In this document: in pieces, positions 9,990 to 19,030 of the stretch
Numbering within the stretch: the first letter of the stretch is position 1
How the letters are laid out: the number at the start of each line of letters is the position of its first letter
From: Streptomyces griseoaurantiacus
GTDB taxonomy: Bacteria; Actinomycetota; Actinomycetes; Streptomycetales; Streptomycetaceae
Direction of reading: 5' to 3'
NCBI GenBank assembly: GCA_014656015.1
Contig: BNBP01000015.1
Span: 49,364-113,363, forward strand
DNA length: 64,000 nucleotides
The notes under the pieces: generated by a model
Told to the model about the DNA's origin: nothing
The model's database searches: none
Seen by the model: only the letters and a program-made list of their open reading frames with translations
Translations under genes and position numbers: made by a program

Positions 9990-11435
9990 GTGGCGCTACG
10001 TACACCGAGGCCGGTGCGGAGCTGGCAGCGTGCATGGTACGCGAAGAGCAAGGCGGCGCGGGTCGAACTGCAGTCCGTGATCATGTGGCGCGTCCTGCCC
10101 TGGGTGTTCGCCGTCACGTGGATGGCGCTGCCGCTGCTGGGGGGCGTCCGGACCGGTCTCCTGCCGCGGCTGCTCGCCGCCTCGCTGCTCCTCGTCGGCA
10201 TCCTGCAGATCGTGTGGGCGAACCGCCTGGTGCGCCCCGCCCTCGACCACTATCTGGAACGGGCCCCGCTCCGGCCGCGCGCCCTGTGGGCGCCGGTGGC
10301 CCTGCTGGGCCTGGCCCTGGTGCTGATAGGACTGCTCCACGGCCTGGACGCGGTCGCCCCGTGGGGCTGCCGTCTCTCCCTGGGCGCGGTCCTGCTGTCC
10401 TTCGGGAGCGTCTACGCCATGGTCGTGCCGATGCGCACCTACCTGCGTCACTCCCTGCTGTTCGGCGCCGTGCTCATGGTGGTCTTCGGGCTGCTGCGCG
10501 CGGATCTCGGCGAGGTGCTCTTCACGGCGGCGCTCACCGTCTTCGGCGCCGGGCTGGCGACGCTCGGCTCACGCTGCGGGGCGTGGACGCTGTCGGTGCT
10601 GTGGGACGCGGAGCGCTCGCGGGAGGTGGAGGCCCGGCTCGCCGTCGCCGAGGAGCGGCTGCGCTTCGGCCGCGATCTGCACGACGTGATGGGCCGGAAC
10701 CTGGCCGTGATAGCGCTCAAGAGCGAACTCGCCGTGCAGTTGGCCCGGCGCGGCCGTCCGGAGGCGGAGGCGCAGATGATAGAGGTGCAGCGCATCGCGC
10801 GCGAGTCGCAGCGGGAGGTCCGCGAGGTGGTGCGCGGCTACCGTGAGGCCGACCTGGGCGTCGAGCTCTCCGGGGCACGGGGTGTGCTGACGGCCGCCGG
10901 CATCGACTGCACGGTGACCGGTCCGCCGGCGACCGGGCTGCCCGTCCCGGTGCAGTCGGCGCTCGCCTGGGTGGTCCGCGAGGCGGTGACGAATGTGCTG
11001 CGGCACGGGAACCCTCAGCGGTGCACGGTGGCGCTGCGGACGGCCGGGGACCGGATCGAACTGTCGGTGGAGAACGACGGGGCGCCGGTCGCGGAGGCGC
11101 GGCCCGGCTCCGGCGCGGACACGGAGACGGGGCAGGGATTCCCGGCGGACGGTTCCCCGGGCCGGGGATCCGGTCTCGTGGGGCTGCGGGAGCGGCTGGC
11201 GGAGATCGGGGGCACCCTGCGGACCGGGCCCGCCGGGGAGGGGGTCTTCCGGCTCACGGCGGAGGTGCCACTGCCGGCGCCGTCCTCCTCATCCTCCGTG
11301 TCCTCGCCCCCTTCGTCCTCCTCGTCCTCCCGGGACGGCGGCGCGTGTTCTGGGGCGCGTGCCCCTGACGCGGGGGCCTCGTCCTCGTCCGACACCAGAA
11401 CCGTTCCGTCCTCACTGAGCGAGGTCGCCCCGTGA
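9990..11435 (+). CDS. Sensor histidine kinase, DesK/NarX-type (HisKA_3)
   Basis: This 481-residue membrane sensor starts at a GTG. Six or so hydrophobic segments lie between residues 33 and 205 and form an integral sensor domain without a large external loop, as in DesK-like kinases. The H box is FGRDLHDVMGRNLAVIALK with phospho-acceptor His231. The ATPase domain has VVREAVTNVLRHG (N box) and GSGLVGLRERLAEIGG (G box). The last 60 residues are an unusual Ser/Pro/Asp-rich tail (SSSSSVSSPPSSSSSS) beyond the ATPase fold, probably disordered. The stop overlaps the response regulator start by four bases, so the pair is cognate. Confidence 0.92.
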   Translation: MALRTPRPVRSWQRAWYAKSKAARVELQSVIMWRVLPWVFAVTWMALPLLGGVRTGLLPRLLAASLLLVGILQIVWANRLVRPALDHYLERAPLRPRALWAPVALLGLALVLIGLLHGLDAVAPWGCRLSLGAVLLSFGSVYAMVVPMRTYLRHSLLFGAVLMVVFGLLRADLGEVLFTAALTVFGAGLATLGSRCGAWTLSVLWDAERSREVEARLAVAEERLRFGRDLHDVMGRNLAVIALKSELAVQLARRGRPEAEAQMIEVQRIARESQREVREVVRGYREADLGVELSGARGVLTAAGIDCTVTGPPATGLPVPVQSALAWVVREAVTNVLRHGNPQRCTVALRTAGDRIELSVENDGAPVAEARPGSGADTETGQGFPADGSPGRGSGLVGLRERLAEIGGTLRTGPAGEGVFRLTAEVPLPAPSSSSSVSSPPSSSSSSRDGGACSGARAPDAGASSSSDTRTVPSSLSEVAP

Positions 11436-12070
11436 CGTCCGTACCGCCTCCGCCCGCCGGCGCCCCCGTCCGGCTGCTGCTCGCCGACGACGAGCACCTC
11501 ATCCGGGGCGCCCTGGCCGCGCTGCTGGCGCTGGAGGAGGACCTGCTGCTGGTGGCCGAGGCCGCAACGGGGCCCGAGGCACTGGCCATGGCCCGGGCGC
11601 ACCGTCCGGACGTGGCAGTGCTGGATCTGCAGATGCCGGGGGCGGACGGTGTGAAGGTGGCCACGTCCCTGCGCCACGAGCTGCCCGGCTGCCGGGTGCT
11701 GATCGTGACCAGTCACGGCCGGCCGGGACATCTCAAGCGCGCCCTGGAAGCGGGGGTCCGCGGGTTCGTGTCGAAGACGGTGAGCGCCCAGCGGCTCGCG
11801 GAGATCATTCGCACGGTGCACGCGGGAAACCGTTACATCGACCCGGAGTTGGCGGCCGACGCGATCTCCACCGGGGACTCGCCGCTGACCGCGCGGGAGG
11901 CGGAGGTACTGGAGTTCGCCGCCGACGGGGCTCCGGTCGCGGAGATCGCCGAGCGGGCGGCGCTGGCGGAGGGGACCGTGCGGAACTACCTGTCCTCGGC
12001 GGTCTCGAAGCTGGGGGTGGAGAACCGGCATGCGGCGGTGCGTCTCGCGCGCGAGCACGGTTGGGTATAG
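11432..12070 (+). CDS. Response regulator, NarL/LuxR (DesR-like) family
   Basis: This is the cytosolic transcription factor of the preceding kinase. It has 212 residues from a GTG start. The receiver has the acid pair Asp19/Asp20, phospho-acceptor Asp65 in VLDLQMPG and Lys in GFVSKTVS. The C-terminal LuxR-type helix-turn-helix reads LTAREAEVLEFAADGAPVAE, then GTVRNYLSSAVSKLGVENRHAAV. Its likely target is the dyad at 7976-7987. The stop codon lies inside TATAGT, a possible -10 box (12066-12071) for the tRNA-Gly gene that begins 24 bases later. Confidence 0.92.
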   Translation: MTSVPPPPAGAPVRLLLADDEHLIRGALAALLALEEDLLLVAEAATGPEALAMARAHRPDVAVLDLQMPGADGVKVATSLRHELPGCRVLIVTSHGRPGHLKRALEAGVRGFVSKTVSAQRLAEIIRTVHAGNRYIDPELAADAISTGDSPLTAREAEVLEFAADGAPVAEIAERAALAEGTVRNYLSSAVSKLGVENRHAAVRLAREHGWV

Positions 12071-12093
12071 TTGCTCCCGCGCCACGGCGCAGT

Positions 12094-12169
12094 GCGGACG
12101 TAGCTCAGTTGGTAGAGCGCAACCTTGCCAAGGTTGAGGTCGCGAGTTCGAACCTCGTCGTCCGCTCCA
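12094..12169 (+). tRNA. tRNA-Gly (anticodon GCC), second copy
   Basis: It has the same cloverleaf as the gene at 7781-7856; within the tRNA only the T-loop position differs (GTTCGAAC against GTTCGAGC). CCA is encoded. TATAGT at 12066-12071, overlapping the response-regulator stop, may be its -10 element, although no convincing -35 is visible. Confidence 0.97.
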
Positions 12170-12179
12170 GTGAGAAGCG

Positions 12180-12208
12180 AAGGCCCCGGTCCTCAGGACC
12201 GGGGCCTT
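12180..12208. terminator. Shared terminator between tRNA-Gly and purC
   Basis: AAGGCCCCGGTCCT (12180-12193) pairs with its complement (12195-12208). The hairpin stands between the plus-strand tRNA and the convergent purC, 29 bases from the purC stop, and can serve both. It is the duplicate of the hairpin at 7867-7895. Confidence 0.85.
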
Positions 12209-12236
12209 CCTCGTGATGCGGAGAGTTTCGGGAACC

Positions 12237-13136
12237 TCAGTTCCAGCGGACGCCCGTCAGGCGCTCGTAGGCCTCCACGTACTTGCCGCGGGTGGCCTCG
12301 ACCACCTCGTCCGGCAGGGCCGGGGGCGGCTGCTCGGCGGTGCGGTCCCAGCCGGAGGCGGGCGAGGTCAGCCAGTCGCGCACGAACTGCTTGTCGTACG
12401 AGGGCTGCGCGCGGCCCGGCTCCCACTCCTCGGCGGGCCAGAAGCGGGAGGAATCGGGGGTGAGGACCTCGTCGGCGAGGACCAGTTCGTCTCCGTCGAA
12501 GCCGAACTCGAACTTGGTGTCGGCCAGGAGGATGCCCCGGTCGCGGGCGATGTCCCGCCCCCGGGCGTAGACGGCGAGGGTGGCCTGCCGGAGCCGGGCT
12601 GCGGTGTCCGCGCCGACCTGGCGGGCGACCTCCTCGTAGGAGACGTTCTCGTCGTGGTCGCCGACGGCCGCCTTGGTGGCCGGGGTGAAGATCGGCGCGG
12701 GCAGCTCGGAGCCGTCGACCAGGCCCTCGGGGAGGGCGAGGCCGCAGACCGTGCGGGACGCGTTGTACTCCACCAGGCCGGAGCCGGTCAGATAGCCGCG
12801 GGCCACGCACTCCACCGGCACCATGCGCAGCGACTTGCAGACCAGGGTGCGGCCGCGCCAGTCGGCGGGGGCGCCGGCGGGGAGTTCGGTGCTCAGGACG
12901 TGTCCCGGGACGAGGTCGGCGAGCTGGTCGAACCACCACAGGGACAGCTGGGTGAGGATGCGGCCCTTGTCGGGGATCTCCGTCGGGAGCACCCAGTCGT
13001 ACGCGGAGATGCGGTCGCTGGCGACCATCACCAGGTCGCCCGCCTCGTTCTGGTACAGCTCGCGCACCTTGCCGGTGTGCAGGTGCACCAGACCCGGCAC
13101 CTGGACGGGCTCGGGCTTTTCCACGAATCCGGACAC
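12237..13136 (-). CDS. purC: SAICAR synthetase
   Basis: This ATP-dependent ligase joins aspartate to CAIR to give SAICAR, the eighth step of purine synthesis. The GTG start at 13136 is preceded by GGGGAGGAACC and gives 299 residues. Motifs are HTGKVRELYQ, VASDRISAYDWVLPTEIPDKG, VECVARGYLTGSG, the LADTKFEFG motif of the active site, and ADEVLTPDSSRFW. All expected family signatures are present. It is transcribed alone, with the tRNA-Gly terminator at its 3' end, and is separate from purD by two unrelated genes. Confidence 0.97.
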   Translation of the reverse strand: MSGFVEKPEPVQVPGLVHLHTGKVRELYQNEAGDLVMVASDRISAYDWVLPTEIPDKGRILTQLSLWWFDQLADLVPGHVLSTELPAGAPADWRGRTLVCKSLRMVPVECVARGYLTGSGLVEYNASRTVCGLALPEGLVDGSELPAPIFTPATKAAVGDHDENVSYEEVARQVGADTAARLRQATLAVYARGRDIARDRGILLADTKFEFGFDGDELVLADEVLTPDSSRFWPAEEWEPGRAQPSYDKQFVRDWLTSPASGWDRTAEQPPPALPDEVVEATRGKYVEAYERLTGVRWN

Positions 13137-13263
13137 GGTTCCTCCCCGGTTCTGTCCTATGGCTCCGATTCTCCCGTATGCGGAACCCCGGCTTCGGTCA
13201 GGGTGGACGGGCGGAGACCGTAACGCGGCCGGCGCGGGGCGGGGGAAACGGCCCACGAAACGT

Positions 13264-14793
13264 TTACTCCCGTTTGCAGATGCGGTCCAGGAGGTTGGCG
13301 GTGGCGCGCTGGACACGGGCGTCGACGTGCCCGGGGCGGTCCAGTGCCGGGGACCAGGCGAAGGTTCCGGACGCGAAGACCAGTGCGCCGGAGGGAGCCC
13401 GGTACAGGGAGGTCTCCTGGTGACGCACGACACCCTCGGCATCCCGGTAGGGGGAGTGCGCGAGCAGGATGCGCTCCTCGTGCGCGGGAAGCGGGGCGCG
13501 CGGGAAGTAGCGGTCGGCCTCACCCGCGACCAGGCCCGCGAGTTCCTCGCCGTCACCGACGCCGGCCCCCTCCCACAGCCAGTGGCCGGGGTTGCGCACG
13601 ACCAGCGGGCGCGGTTCCGGAACCTGGCCCTGGTACTGGATGCCGAGGACCTCCTGCTCCGGTCGGTCGATCTCCCTCCAGAGCACCGGCCGGCCGGGCC
13701 CCTGCCGCTTGCGGCAGGTCAGCAGCCGGTCGGGGGTGCCGGACGGGGACGGGCCCAGCTCCACCTGCCAGTACATCGAGTTGGAGGACAGGAAGACGAG
13801 CGAGGTGCCGCACTCCCGGGCCAGCTCGACGGCCCGCCGCATGTTCGCCGACCAGTACTCGTCGTGGCCGGGGAAGACCAGGCCCCGGTAGCGGGTGACG
13901 TCCACACGTCCGGCGTGCAGATCGCGGGCGTCGGCGTAGGCGAGGTCGTAGCCGTAGCGCTCGGCCCAGCGGATGACGTCGTAGGCGTGGCCGACGTGCA
14001 GCGGGAGGCCCGCGCCCGCGTAGGGGCGGTCGAAGGAGACGGTGGTGGCCGCCTCGGACTCGCCGAGCAGCCGGCCCTCCTCGTCCCAGGCGTGGTAGAG
14101 GCTGGCGCCGGTGCGCCCGTCCTCCGGGTAGAGGTTGTACGCCTGCCAGGTGACGTCCGGCAGCAGGAGCAGCAGGTCGGCAGGGCGGGTGTCGCGCACG
14201 GTGAACGGCACGTGGGAACGGTGCCCGTCGGCCGTGGTCAGGACGGCCACGTAGGCGCCGGTGGTCCAGTCCCTGGGGACCTGGAGCCGCCAGGACAGCC
14301 ACCAGTGGTGACAGGAGACGGTGCGCTCGGCGGCGAGCGGCGGGGGCTGGACTATCCCGGAGAGGCGGGGGCTGCTGGTCATCTTGCGGGCGCCCTCACC
14401 GCCGTAGTGCCCGATCCGGTAGATGTCGACGCCGAACTCCTGCGGCGGGTCGACGCTGATGTGGAAGTCGACGGCTTCACCGGGCACCACCGCCCCGGTC
14501 GAGGCGAAGCCCTTGATCTGGCCGTGCACGTCGTCCGCGGAGCGGGGGCCCGAGGTGCGGGCGGGGCGCCCGGAGGGATGGCGGGGGGCGGGAACGGAGG
14601 GACTCCGGCGGCCGCCGGAGTAGTACTCCGTCTCCTCGGCGGCGGGATCCACGTACCAGGGGACGACCTGGCCCGTGTCGCCGAAGTAGTACTCCTCCCC
14701 CCGCAGCCAGGGGAGGGGCCCCTGGCCGAAGGGGTCCGTGACGGCGTGCGCGAGGGCCCCCGACTCCCAGCGACGGATCCGCTCCGATCCCAT
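13264..14793 (-). CDS. N,N-dimethylformamidase large-subunit-like protein
   Basis: This 509-residue protein matches the family named after the beta (large) subunit of N,N-dimethylformamidase. The signature segment is VFPGHDEYWSANMRRAVELA in the middle of a glutamine-amidotransferase-like fold. It is preceded by a beta-sandwich part (GEAVDFHISVDPPQEFGVDIYRIGHYGG). In the characterised enzyme the iron ligands are tyrosines and a glutamate. The Glu and Tyr of DEYW are present here, but I cannot assign ligands firmly. The ATG at 14793 has GGGGAGGGG six bases upstream; an ATG at 14811 has no ribosome site. No small-subunit gene is adjacent, so amide hydrolysis is unproven. There is no obvious signal peptide. 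Confidence 0.75.
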   Translation of the reverse strand: MGSERIRRWESGALAHAVTDPFGQGPLPWLRGEEYYFGDTGQVVPWYVDPAAEETEYYSGGRRSPSVPAPRHPSGRPARTSGPRSADDVHGQIKGFASTGAVVPGEAVDFHISVDPPQEFGVDIYRIGHYGGEGARKMTSSPRLSGIVQPPPLAAERTVSCHHWWLSWRLQVPRDWTTGAYVAVLTTADGHRSHVPFTVRDTRPADLLLLLPDVTWQAYNLYPEDGRTGASLYHAWDEEGRLLGESEAATTVSFDRPYAGAGLPLHVGHAYDVIRWAERYGYDLAYADARDLHAGRVDVTRYRGLVFPGHDEYWSANMRRAVELARECGTSLVFLSSNSMYWQVELGPSPSGTPDRLLTCRKRQGPGRPVLWREIDRPEQEVLGIQYQGQVPEPRPLVVRNPGHWLWEGAGVGDGEELAGLVAGEADRYFPRAPLPAHEERILLAHSPYRDAEGVVRHQETSLYRAPSGALVFASGTFAWSPALDRPGHVDARVQRATANLLDRICKRE

Positions 14794-15164
14794 ACGCCGC
14801 CCCTCCCCCATGCCCTTTTCGCCTCCGCCGATGATCCCGGCGCCCTATGCCACTGTCAGCTGACGAATGCTCATGCCGCCTACGCGTTCGGACCAAGCAC
14901 ATCACAATATGCGCGCACACCGTCACCGTTCGTTGTGAATTTGACGAGAAGCGAAGACGAGGTGTCCGGTTGGCGCGTTTCGACGGGAACGACCGTCCAC
15001 GGTGGCGGTTCACCGGCCGGAGCGGTGCGATGGGTGCCTCGGGCCGTGCGGTGGCTCTGGACAGCGGGCCGGTGAGGGACGGTCGGTGGAGGTGGGCGGT
15101 CGGTTCGGGGGATCGGCGGGTGGCGGGTCGGCGGAGGGACCTCGTCGGTCCAGGGCCGTCCGGA
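14794..15164. other. Intergenic region, no gene seen
   Basis: This stretch holds the promoter of the dimethylformamidase-like gene and the 3' flank of the membrane protein. An AT-richer patch (14880-14950, around TCACAATATG and GTTGTGAATTTGACG) is the most promoter-like part. The frames through it lack a ribosome site and Streptomyces-like protein composition. Confidence 0.4.
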
Positions 15165-17177
15165 TCAGACGAGCCGCACCGGCTTCTCCGCGCGTACCCC
15201 CGAACGGCCGAGCCAGTCCCGCAACGGGCCGGGGTCTCCGGTGTCCACCAGGGTGCGCACCCTCGGCGGCAGGTCCGCCGCCCGCTTTCCCCGGAGGAGC
15301 AGCGTGGGGCCGTCGAGCCAGTCGAGGCCCGGAACGGCGCCTGCCGTGTCCATGGCCGCGCAGCACACCAGGGCGGTGACGTGGTCGGCGAGCAGTTCCC
15401 GACCGGTGCGCGGGGGCTGGAGCGGGAACAGGGGCAGCATGCCGTCCTCCAGCAGGTCCCGGTCGGGTCCCGCCTGCTGCCCGGCGGCCGGTGCCGCACC
15501 GGGCCCGGCGGCGGCCTCCTCCCGCGCCACCTCGGCGGTGAGAACGGCGGCGAGCGCGGCGGCGGGCCCACTGCCCCCACCGGCCTCGTCCTCGTCCTCG
15601 TTCCCGCCCGCGTCGGCACCTTCGAGGACTTCGATGCCGTCAACGACATCACCGGCATCACCGGCGTCGGCGGCATCGGCGGCACCCGAGACCTCGGTGG
15701 CCTCGGTGGCCGCGAGGGCGGAGTGGGGTACGCCGCCGGGTGCGCCCTCGCCGGGCGGGTCGCCCGGATCGGGGTCCGGGTCCTCGGCGCCGGCGGCGGG
15801 CGAGCCGTGTCCTGCGCGCTCGGCCTCGGGCACCGTCAGGTGGTCCAGGACACGGGCGAGGGTCGGGCCCTGGGTGTCCGGGCGGGAGGTGTCGGGACGG
15901 TGATGGACGCCGAGCGCGTCGAGAACCCGGTGCAACCGGGCCGCGTCCACGCGCCACTTCCGGTCGACGACCTCTTCCGGGTACTCGTGCCAGGCGACCG
16001 GCGCCCAGTCCGGGCCGGGCTCCGCGGGCCCGCCGTGGAAGAGGCGGGCGGCCAGGAGCGAGGCCGCCTCGTCCACCGTGCCCGGTTCCTCCAGCAGGTC
16101 GCAGGCGGGTCGCTCGCCCAGCCGGGAGGTGAACCCCTCGGCCAGCCGGTCCCGGCGCGACAGTTCGGTGAGTGCCGCCACCACCCCGGCGTCCAGCCGC
16201 GAGGGCCAGCGGCCCATCCGCCAGGCCGGCAGCGCCACCCTGGTCAGCAGCCGGTCCCAGCCCGCGTAGGCCAGCCCGACCTGCTCCTGGGCCACGATCC
16301 GCACCCCGTAGTCCACGGTCTGCGCCCGCTCCGCCGCCGCGGCGGCCACCCCGCGCTCCATCTCCGCCGCGTGTCCCCGGCAACTGCGGAGCAGCAGCCG
16401 GGCCACCCAGCCGGCACCGGCGCCCGCCGCCCGCACCAGCGGGCCGCGCCCGGGGGCGGAGGTCGCGGCCACGGCCGCGTCCAGGCCGCGCACGAAGCGC
16501 CGGGCCGCCGCTATGTCCGGGTGGGCCGAGGGGCCCGTACCCGCGACGACCGGGGCGAGGACCGCCCGGAGTTCACCGACCCGCATCCACCACAGGAAGG
16601 GCGAGCCGATCACGAGCACCGGTGCCGCGTCCGCACGGCGGGAGCCGTCTTCCGTGCCGGGTCCGCCCGATGTCCGGAAGGCGGCACGCAGGCGGCCGCG
16701 TATGCCCCGTGCGCCGCGTATCGCCTCCCCGGGGCCGTCCCCTTCGGTGCGCGGGGGCCTGCCGTGGGCGCGGTGGGTGCGGTCCTCCAGCCAGCTGTCG
16801 CAGTCCGGGGTGAGGGCTATCGCCGAGGGCACGGGCACGTCGAGGCGGTCGGCGAGGTCGCGCACCATCCGGTACAGGTCGGGCGCCGCCTTCTCGCCGA
16901 CCGGGACCGTGGGACTCACGGCCGGGCGGGCGCGGGCGACGACCAGGGCGATTCCCGCCCCGCACAGCAGGGCGACCACGGCGACCGTCGTGACCGCACC
17001 GCGCGCGGCGGACCAGCCGCCGCCGCTCAGACGGCCGTCGGCACCGCCCACGAGGAGGACGACGGCGACGGCGGCGGGCAGCAGGGCGACGGCCACCGCC
17101 CGGCTGCGGATCCGCAGCACGGCCAGTGCCCTGGAGCGCGCGGCGTGCGCGCCCGCCTCCACACCCATACCGGTCAC
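15165..17177 (-). CDS. Membrane protein with degenerate M48-peptidase-like core
   Basis: This 670-residue protein has two hydrophobic helices (about residues 27-45 and 62-82). A segment follows that resembles the start of M48 metallopeptidases: DLYRMVRDLADRLDVPVPSA. Then comes VLVIGSPFLWWMRVGELRAVLAPVVAG (cited in part: ELRAVLAPVVAG, 202-213). In active M48 enzymes this last segment reads ELRAVLAHELGH. Here the zinc motif HExxH is replaced by PVVAG, so catalysis is unlikely. The acidic, Pro/Glu-rich stretch around 470-560 is a low-complexity linker. A C-terminal repeat-like segment ends in RAEKPVRLV. The start may be GTG 17177 or ATG 17168. The function is unknown; the M48 relation is my alignment by eye. 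Confidence 0.65.
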   Translation of the reverse strand: MTGMGVEAGAHAARSRALAVLRIRSRAVAVALLPAAVAVVLLVGGADGRLSGGGWSAARGAVTTVAVVALLCGAGIALVVARARPAVSPTVPVGEKAAPDLYRMVRDLADRLDVPVPSAIALTPDCDSWLEDRTHRAHGRPPRTEGDGPGEAIRGARGIRGRLRAAFRTSGGPGTEDGSRRADAAPVLVIGSPFLWWMRVGELRAVLAPVVAGTGPSAHPDIAAARRFVRGLDAAVAATSAPGRGPLVRAAGAGAGWVARLLLRSCRGHAAEMERGVAAAAAERAQTVDYGVRIVAQEQVGLAYAGWDRLLTRVALPAWRMGRWPSRLDAGVVAALTELSRRDRLAEGFTSRLGERPACDLLEEPGTVDEAASLLAARLFHGGPAEPGPDWAPVAWHEYPEEVVDRKWRVDAARLHRVLDALGVHHRPDTSRPDTQGPTLARVLDHLTVPEAERAGHGSPAAGAEDPDPDPGDPPGEGAPGGVPHSALAATEATEVSGAADAADAGDAGDVVDGIEVLEGADAGGNEDEDEAGGGSGPAAALAAVLTAEVAREEAAAGPGAAPAAGQQAGPDRDLLEDGMLPLFPLQPPRTGRELLADHVTALVCCAAMDTAGAVPGLDWLDGPTLLLRGKRAADLPPRVRTLVDTGDPGPLRDWLGRSGVRAEKPVRLV

Positions 17178-17533
17178 GACCGGACGTCACCCCCTGCCTG
17201 TCGGCGTGCGTTGCTCACTCCCCCACTGTGGCACCCGCCACTGACATCGCAATGCCGGTGGGCCAAGTGCCGGAACGCTTGCGCGGCACCATAGTTGGGG
17301 CTTCCGGCCCCGTCATCCGGATGGGGGACCGGTCACTCGATGGAATGGCTTTGGGGAGAGCTGGGTGACCTGAGCGTGCATCGGCACGCGGTTTCCGGTA
17401 ATGGGCCTTCGGCGTCGTCTCCCGACATGCCAGGGCCCCGGGCCCGAGTCGAGTCGGGAAACCGGGGCCCTGGTGCGTCGGGAGAGGCCGGCCGGACCGG
17501 GCGCGCGCCGGAGCGGGGCGCGCCGGTCCTCGG
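17178..17533. other. Intergenic region between the membrane protein and purD
   Basis: It contains the promoter area of the minus-strand membrane protein (17180-17330) and the purD terminator (17430-17473). Short frames run through it, but none has a ribosome site or recognisable product. Confidence 0.4.
17430..17473. terminator. purD terminator
   Basis: CCAGGGCCCCGG (17430-17441) pairs with CCGGGGCCCTGG (17462-17473). The enclosed CCCGAGTCGAGTCGGG can extend the stem. The structure begins 61 bases after the purD stop. Confidence 0.75.
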
Positions 17534-18790
17534 TCACTGCTCGCCGCTGGCGGCCTTCAGCGCGATGTCCGTGCGGTGGTGGGCGCCGTCGAGGTGGATG
17601 CGCGCCACGGCGGTGTAGGCCCGGTCGCGAGCCTGGGTGAGGTCCTCGCCGGTGGCCGTCACGGACAGCACCCGGCCGCCTGCGCTCACGACGGCGTCCC
17701 CGTCGCGCCGGGTGCCGGCGTGCAGGACGTAGGCGTGCGGGGCGTCCTGGGCCTCGACCTCGTCGAGACCCGTGATGGGGTCGCCGGTCCGGGGGGCGCC
17801 GGGGTAGTTGTGCGAGGCGAGGACGACGGTGACGGCCGCCTCCTCGCTCCAGCGCAGCGGTGCGAGATCGGCGAGCGTGCCGTCGGCCGCGGCCAGCAGC
17901 ACTCCCGCGAGCGGGGTCTTGAGCCGGGCGAGGACCACCTGGGTCTCCGGGTCACCGAAGCGCGCGTTGAACTCGATCACGCGCACGCCGCGCGAGGTGA
18001 TCGCGAGGCCGGCGTAGAGCAGTCCGGAGAACGGGGTGCCGCGGCGGCGCATCTCGTCCACGGTCGGCTGCAGCACCGTGGCCAGCACCTCGTCGACCAG
18101 CTTGGGCTCGGCCCAGGGCAGCGGCGAGTAGGCGCCCATGCCGCCGGTGTTCGGGCCCTCGTCGCCGTTCAAGGCGCGCTTGAAGTCCTGTGCGGGCTGG
18201 AGCGGGAGGACCGTCTCGCCGTCGGTGATCGCGAAGAGGGACACCTCGGGTCCGTCGAGGAACTCCTCGACGACCACGCGCTCGCAGGCGGCGGCGTGCC
18301 CCTTGGCGGCCTCGAGGTCGTCGGTGACGACGACACCCTTGCCGGCGGCCAGCCCGTCGTCCTTGACGACGTACGGCGCCCCGAAGGCGTCGAGGGCCGT
18401 CTCGGCCTCCTCGGGAGTCGTACACACGTACGACCGGGCGGTGGGGACACCGGCGGCGGCCATCACGTCCTTGGCGAACGCCTTGGAGCCCTCCAGCCGC
18501 GCGGCCTGCCCGGAGGGGCCGAAGCAGGGGATGCCCGCCTCGCGCACGGCGTCGGCGACGCCCGCGACCAGCGGGGCCTCCGGGCCGACGACGACCAGCC
18601 CGGCCCCGAGCTCCTCGGCGAGCGCGGCCACGGCCTTGCCGTCGAGCGCGTCGACCGGGTGCAGCTCGGCCAACTGGGCGATGCCGGCGTTGCCGGGGGC
18701 GCAGTGCAGCGCCGTGACGTGGGGGTCGAGGGACAGAGCACGGCACAAGGCGTGTTCGCGGGCACCGCTACCGATGACGAGGACCTTCAC
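17534..18790 (-). CDS. purD: Phosphoribosylamine-glycine ligase (GAR synthetase)
   Basis: This ATP-grasp ligase catalyses the second step of purine synthesis: phosphoribosylamine plus glycine gives GAR. The GTG start ([14 protein letters not shown] follows) yields 418 residues, as expected for the family. Motifs are the N-terminal GSGAREHA loop, [35 protein letters not shown] of the ATP-grasp lid, [20 protein letters not shown], and [14 protein letters not shown] with the metal ligands. It is transcribed alone. dnaX lies upstream on the same strand, 240 bases away. Confidence 0.97.
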   Translation of the reverse strand: MKVLVIGSGAREHALCRALSLDPHVTALHCAPGNAGIAQLAELHPVDALDGKAVAALAEELGAGLVVVGPEAPLVAGVADAVREAGIPCFGPSGQAARLEGSKAFAKDVMAAAGVPTARSYVCTTPEEAETALDAFGAPYVVKDDGLAAGKGVVVTDDLEAAKGHAAACERVVVEEFLDGPEVSLFAITDGETVLPLQPAQDFKRALNGDEGPNTGGMGAYSPLPWAEPKLVDEVLATVLQPTVDEMRRRGTPFSGLLYAGLAITSRGVRVIEFNARFGDPETQVVLARLKTPLAGVLLAAADGTLADLAPLRWSEEAAVTVVLASHNYPGAPRTGDPITGLDEVEAQDAPHAYVLHAGTRRDGDAVVSAGGRVLSVTATGEDLTQARDRAYTAVARIHLDGAHHRTDIALKAASGEQ

Positions 18791-19030
18791 GGGGTGAAGC
18801 CTAACGGGCGCGGTCCTGTGGCCTTGTGCCGGGCGACGAGAGGCGGACCTGCCGGCGTTCGTACGATCGCCCGAACCGCGGCCCCCGGAGCCGACCCGAG
18901 GCGCAGGGCGGGCGCGTGCGGGGCGGGACCCCGAGCGGGTCCCCCGGCGGCGGAACACGCCCTCGTGCGACGGTACTCAACCCTTGCGGGCGGTCGGGCG
19001 GCCCCTTCCGCCCCGTGCCACCCGTTCGAA

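Noticed and set aside
7630..12169. Integrated mobile element bounded by tRNA attachment sites
   Set aside because: Only an ABC/two-component operon lies between the tRNA copies; no integrase, excisionase or transfer gene is visible. I keep it as a finding about duplication, not as an element.
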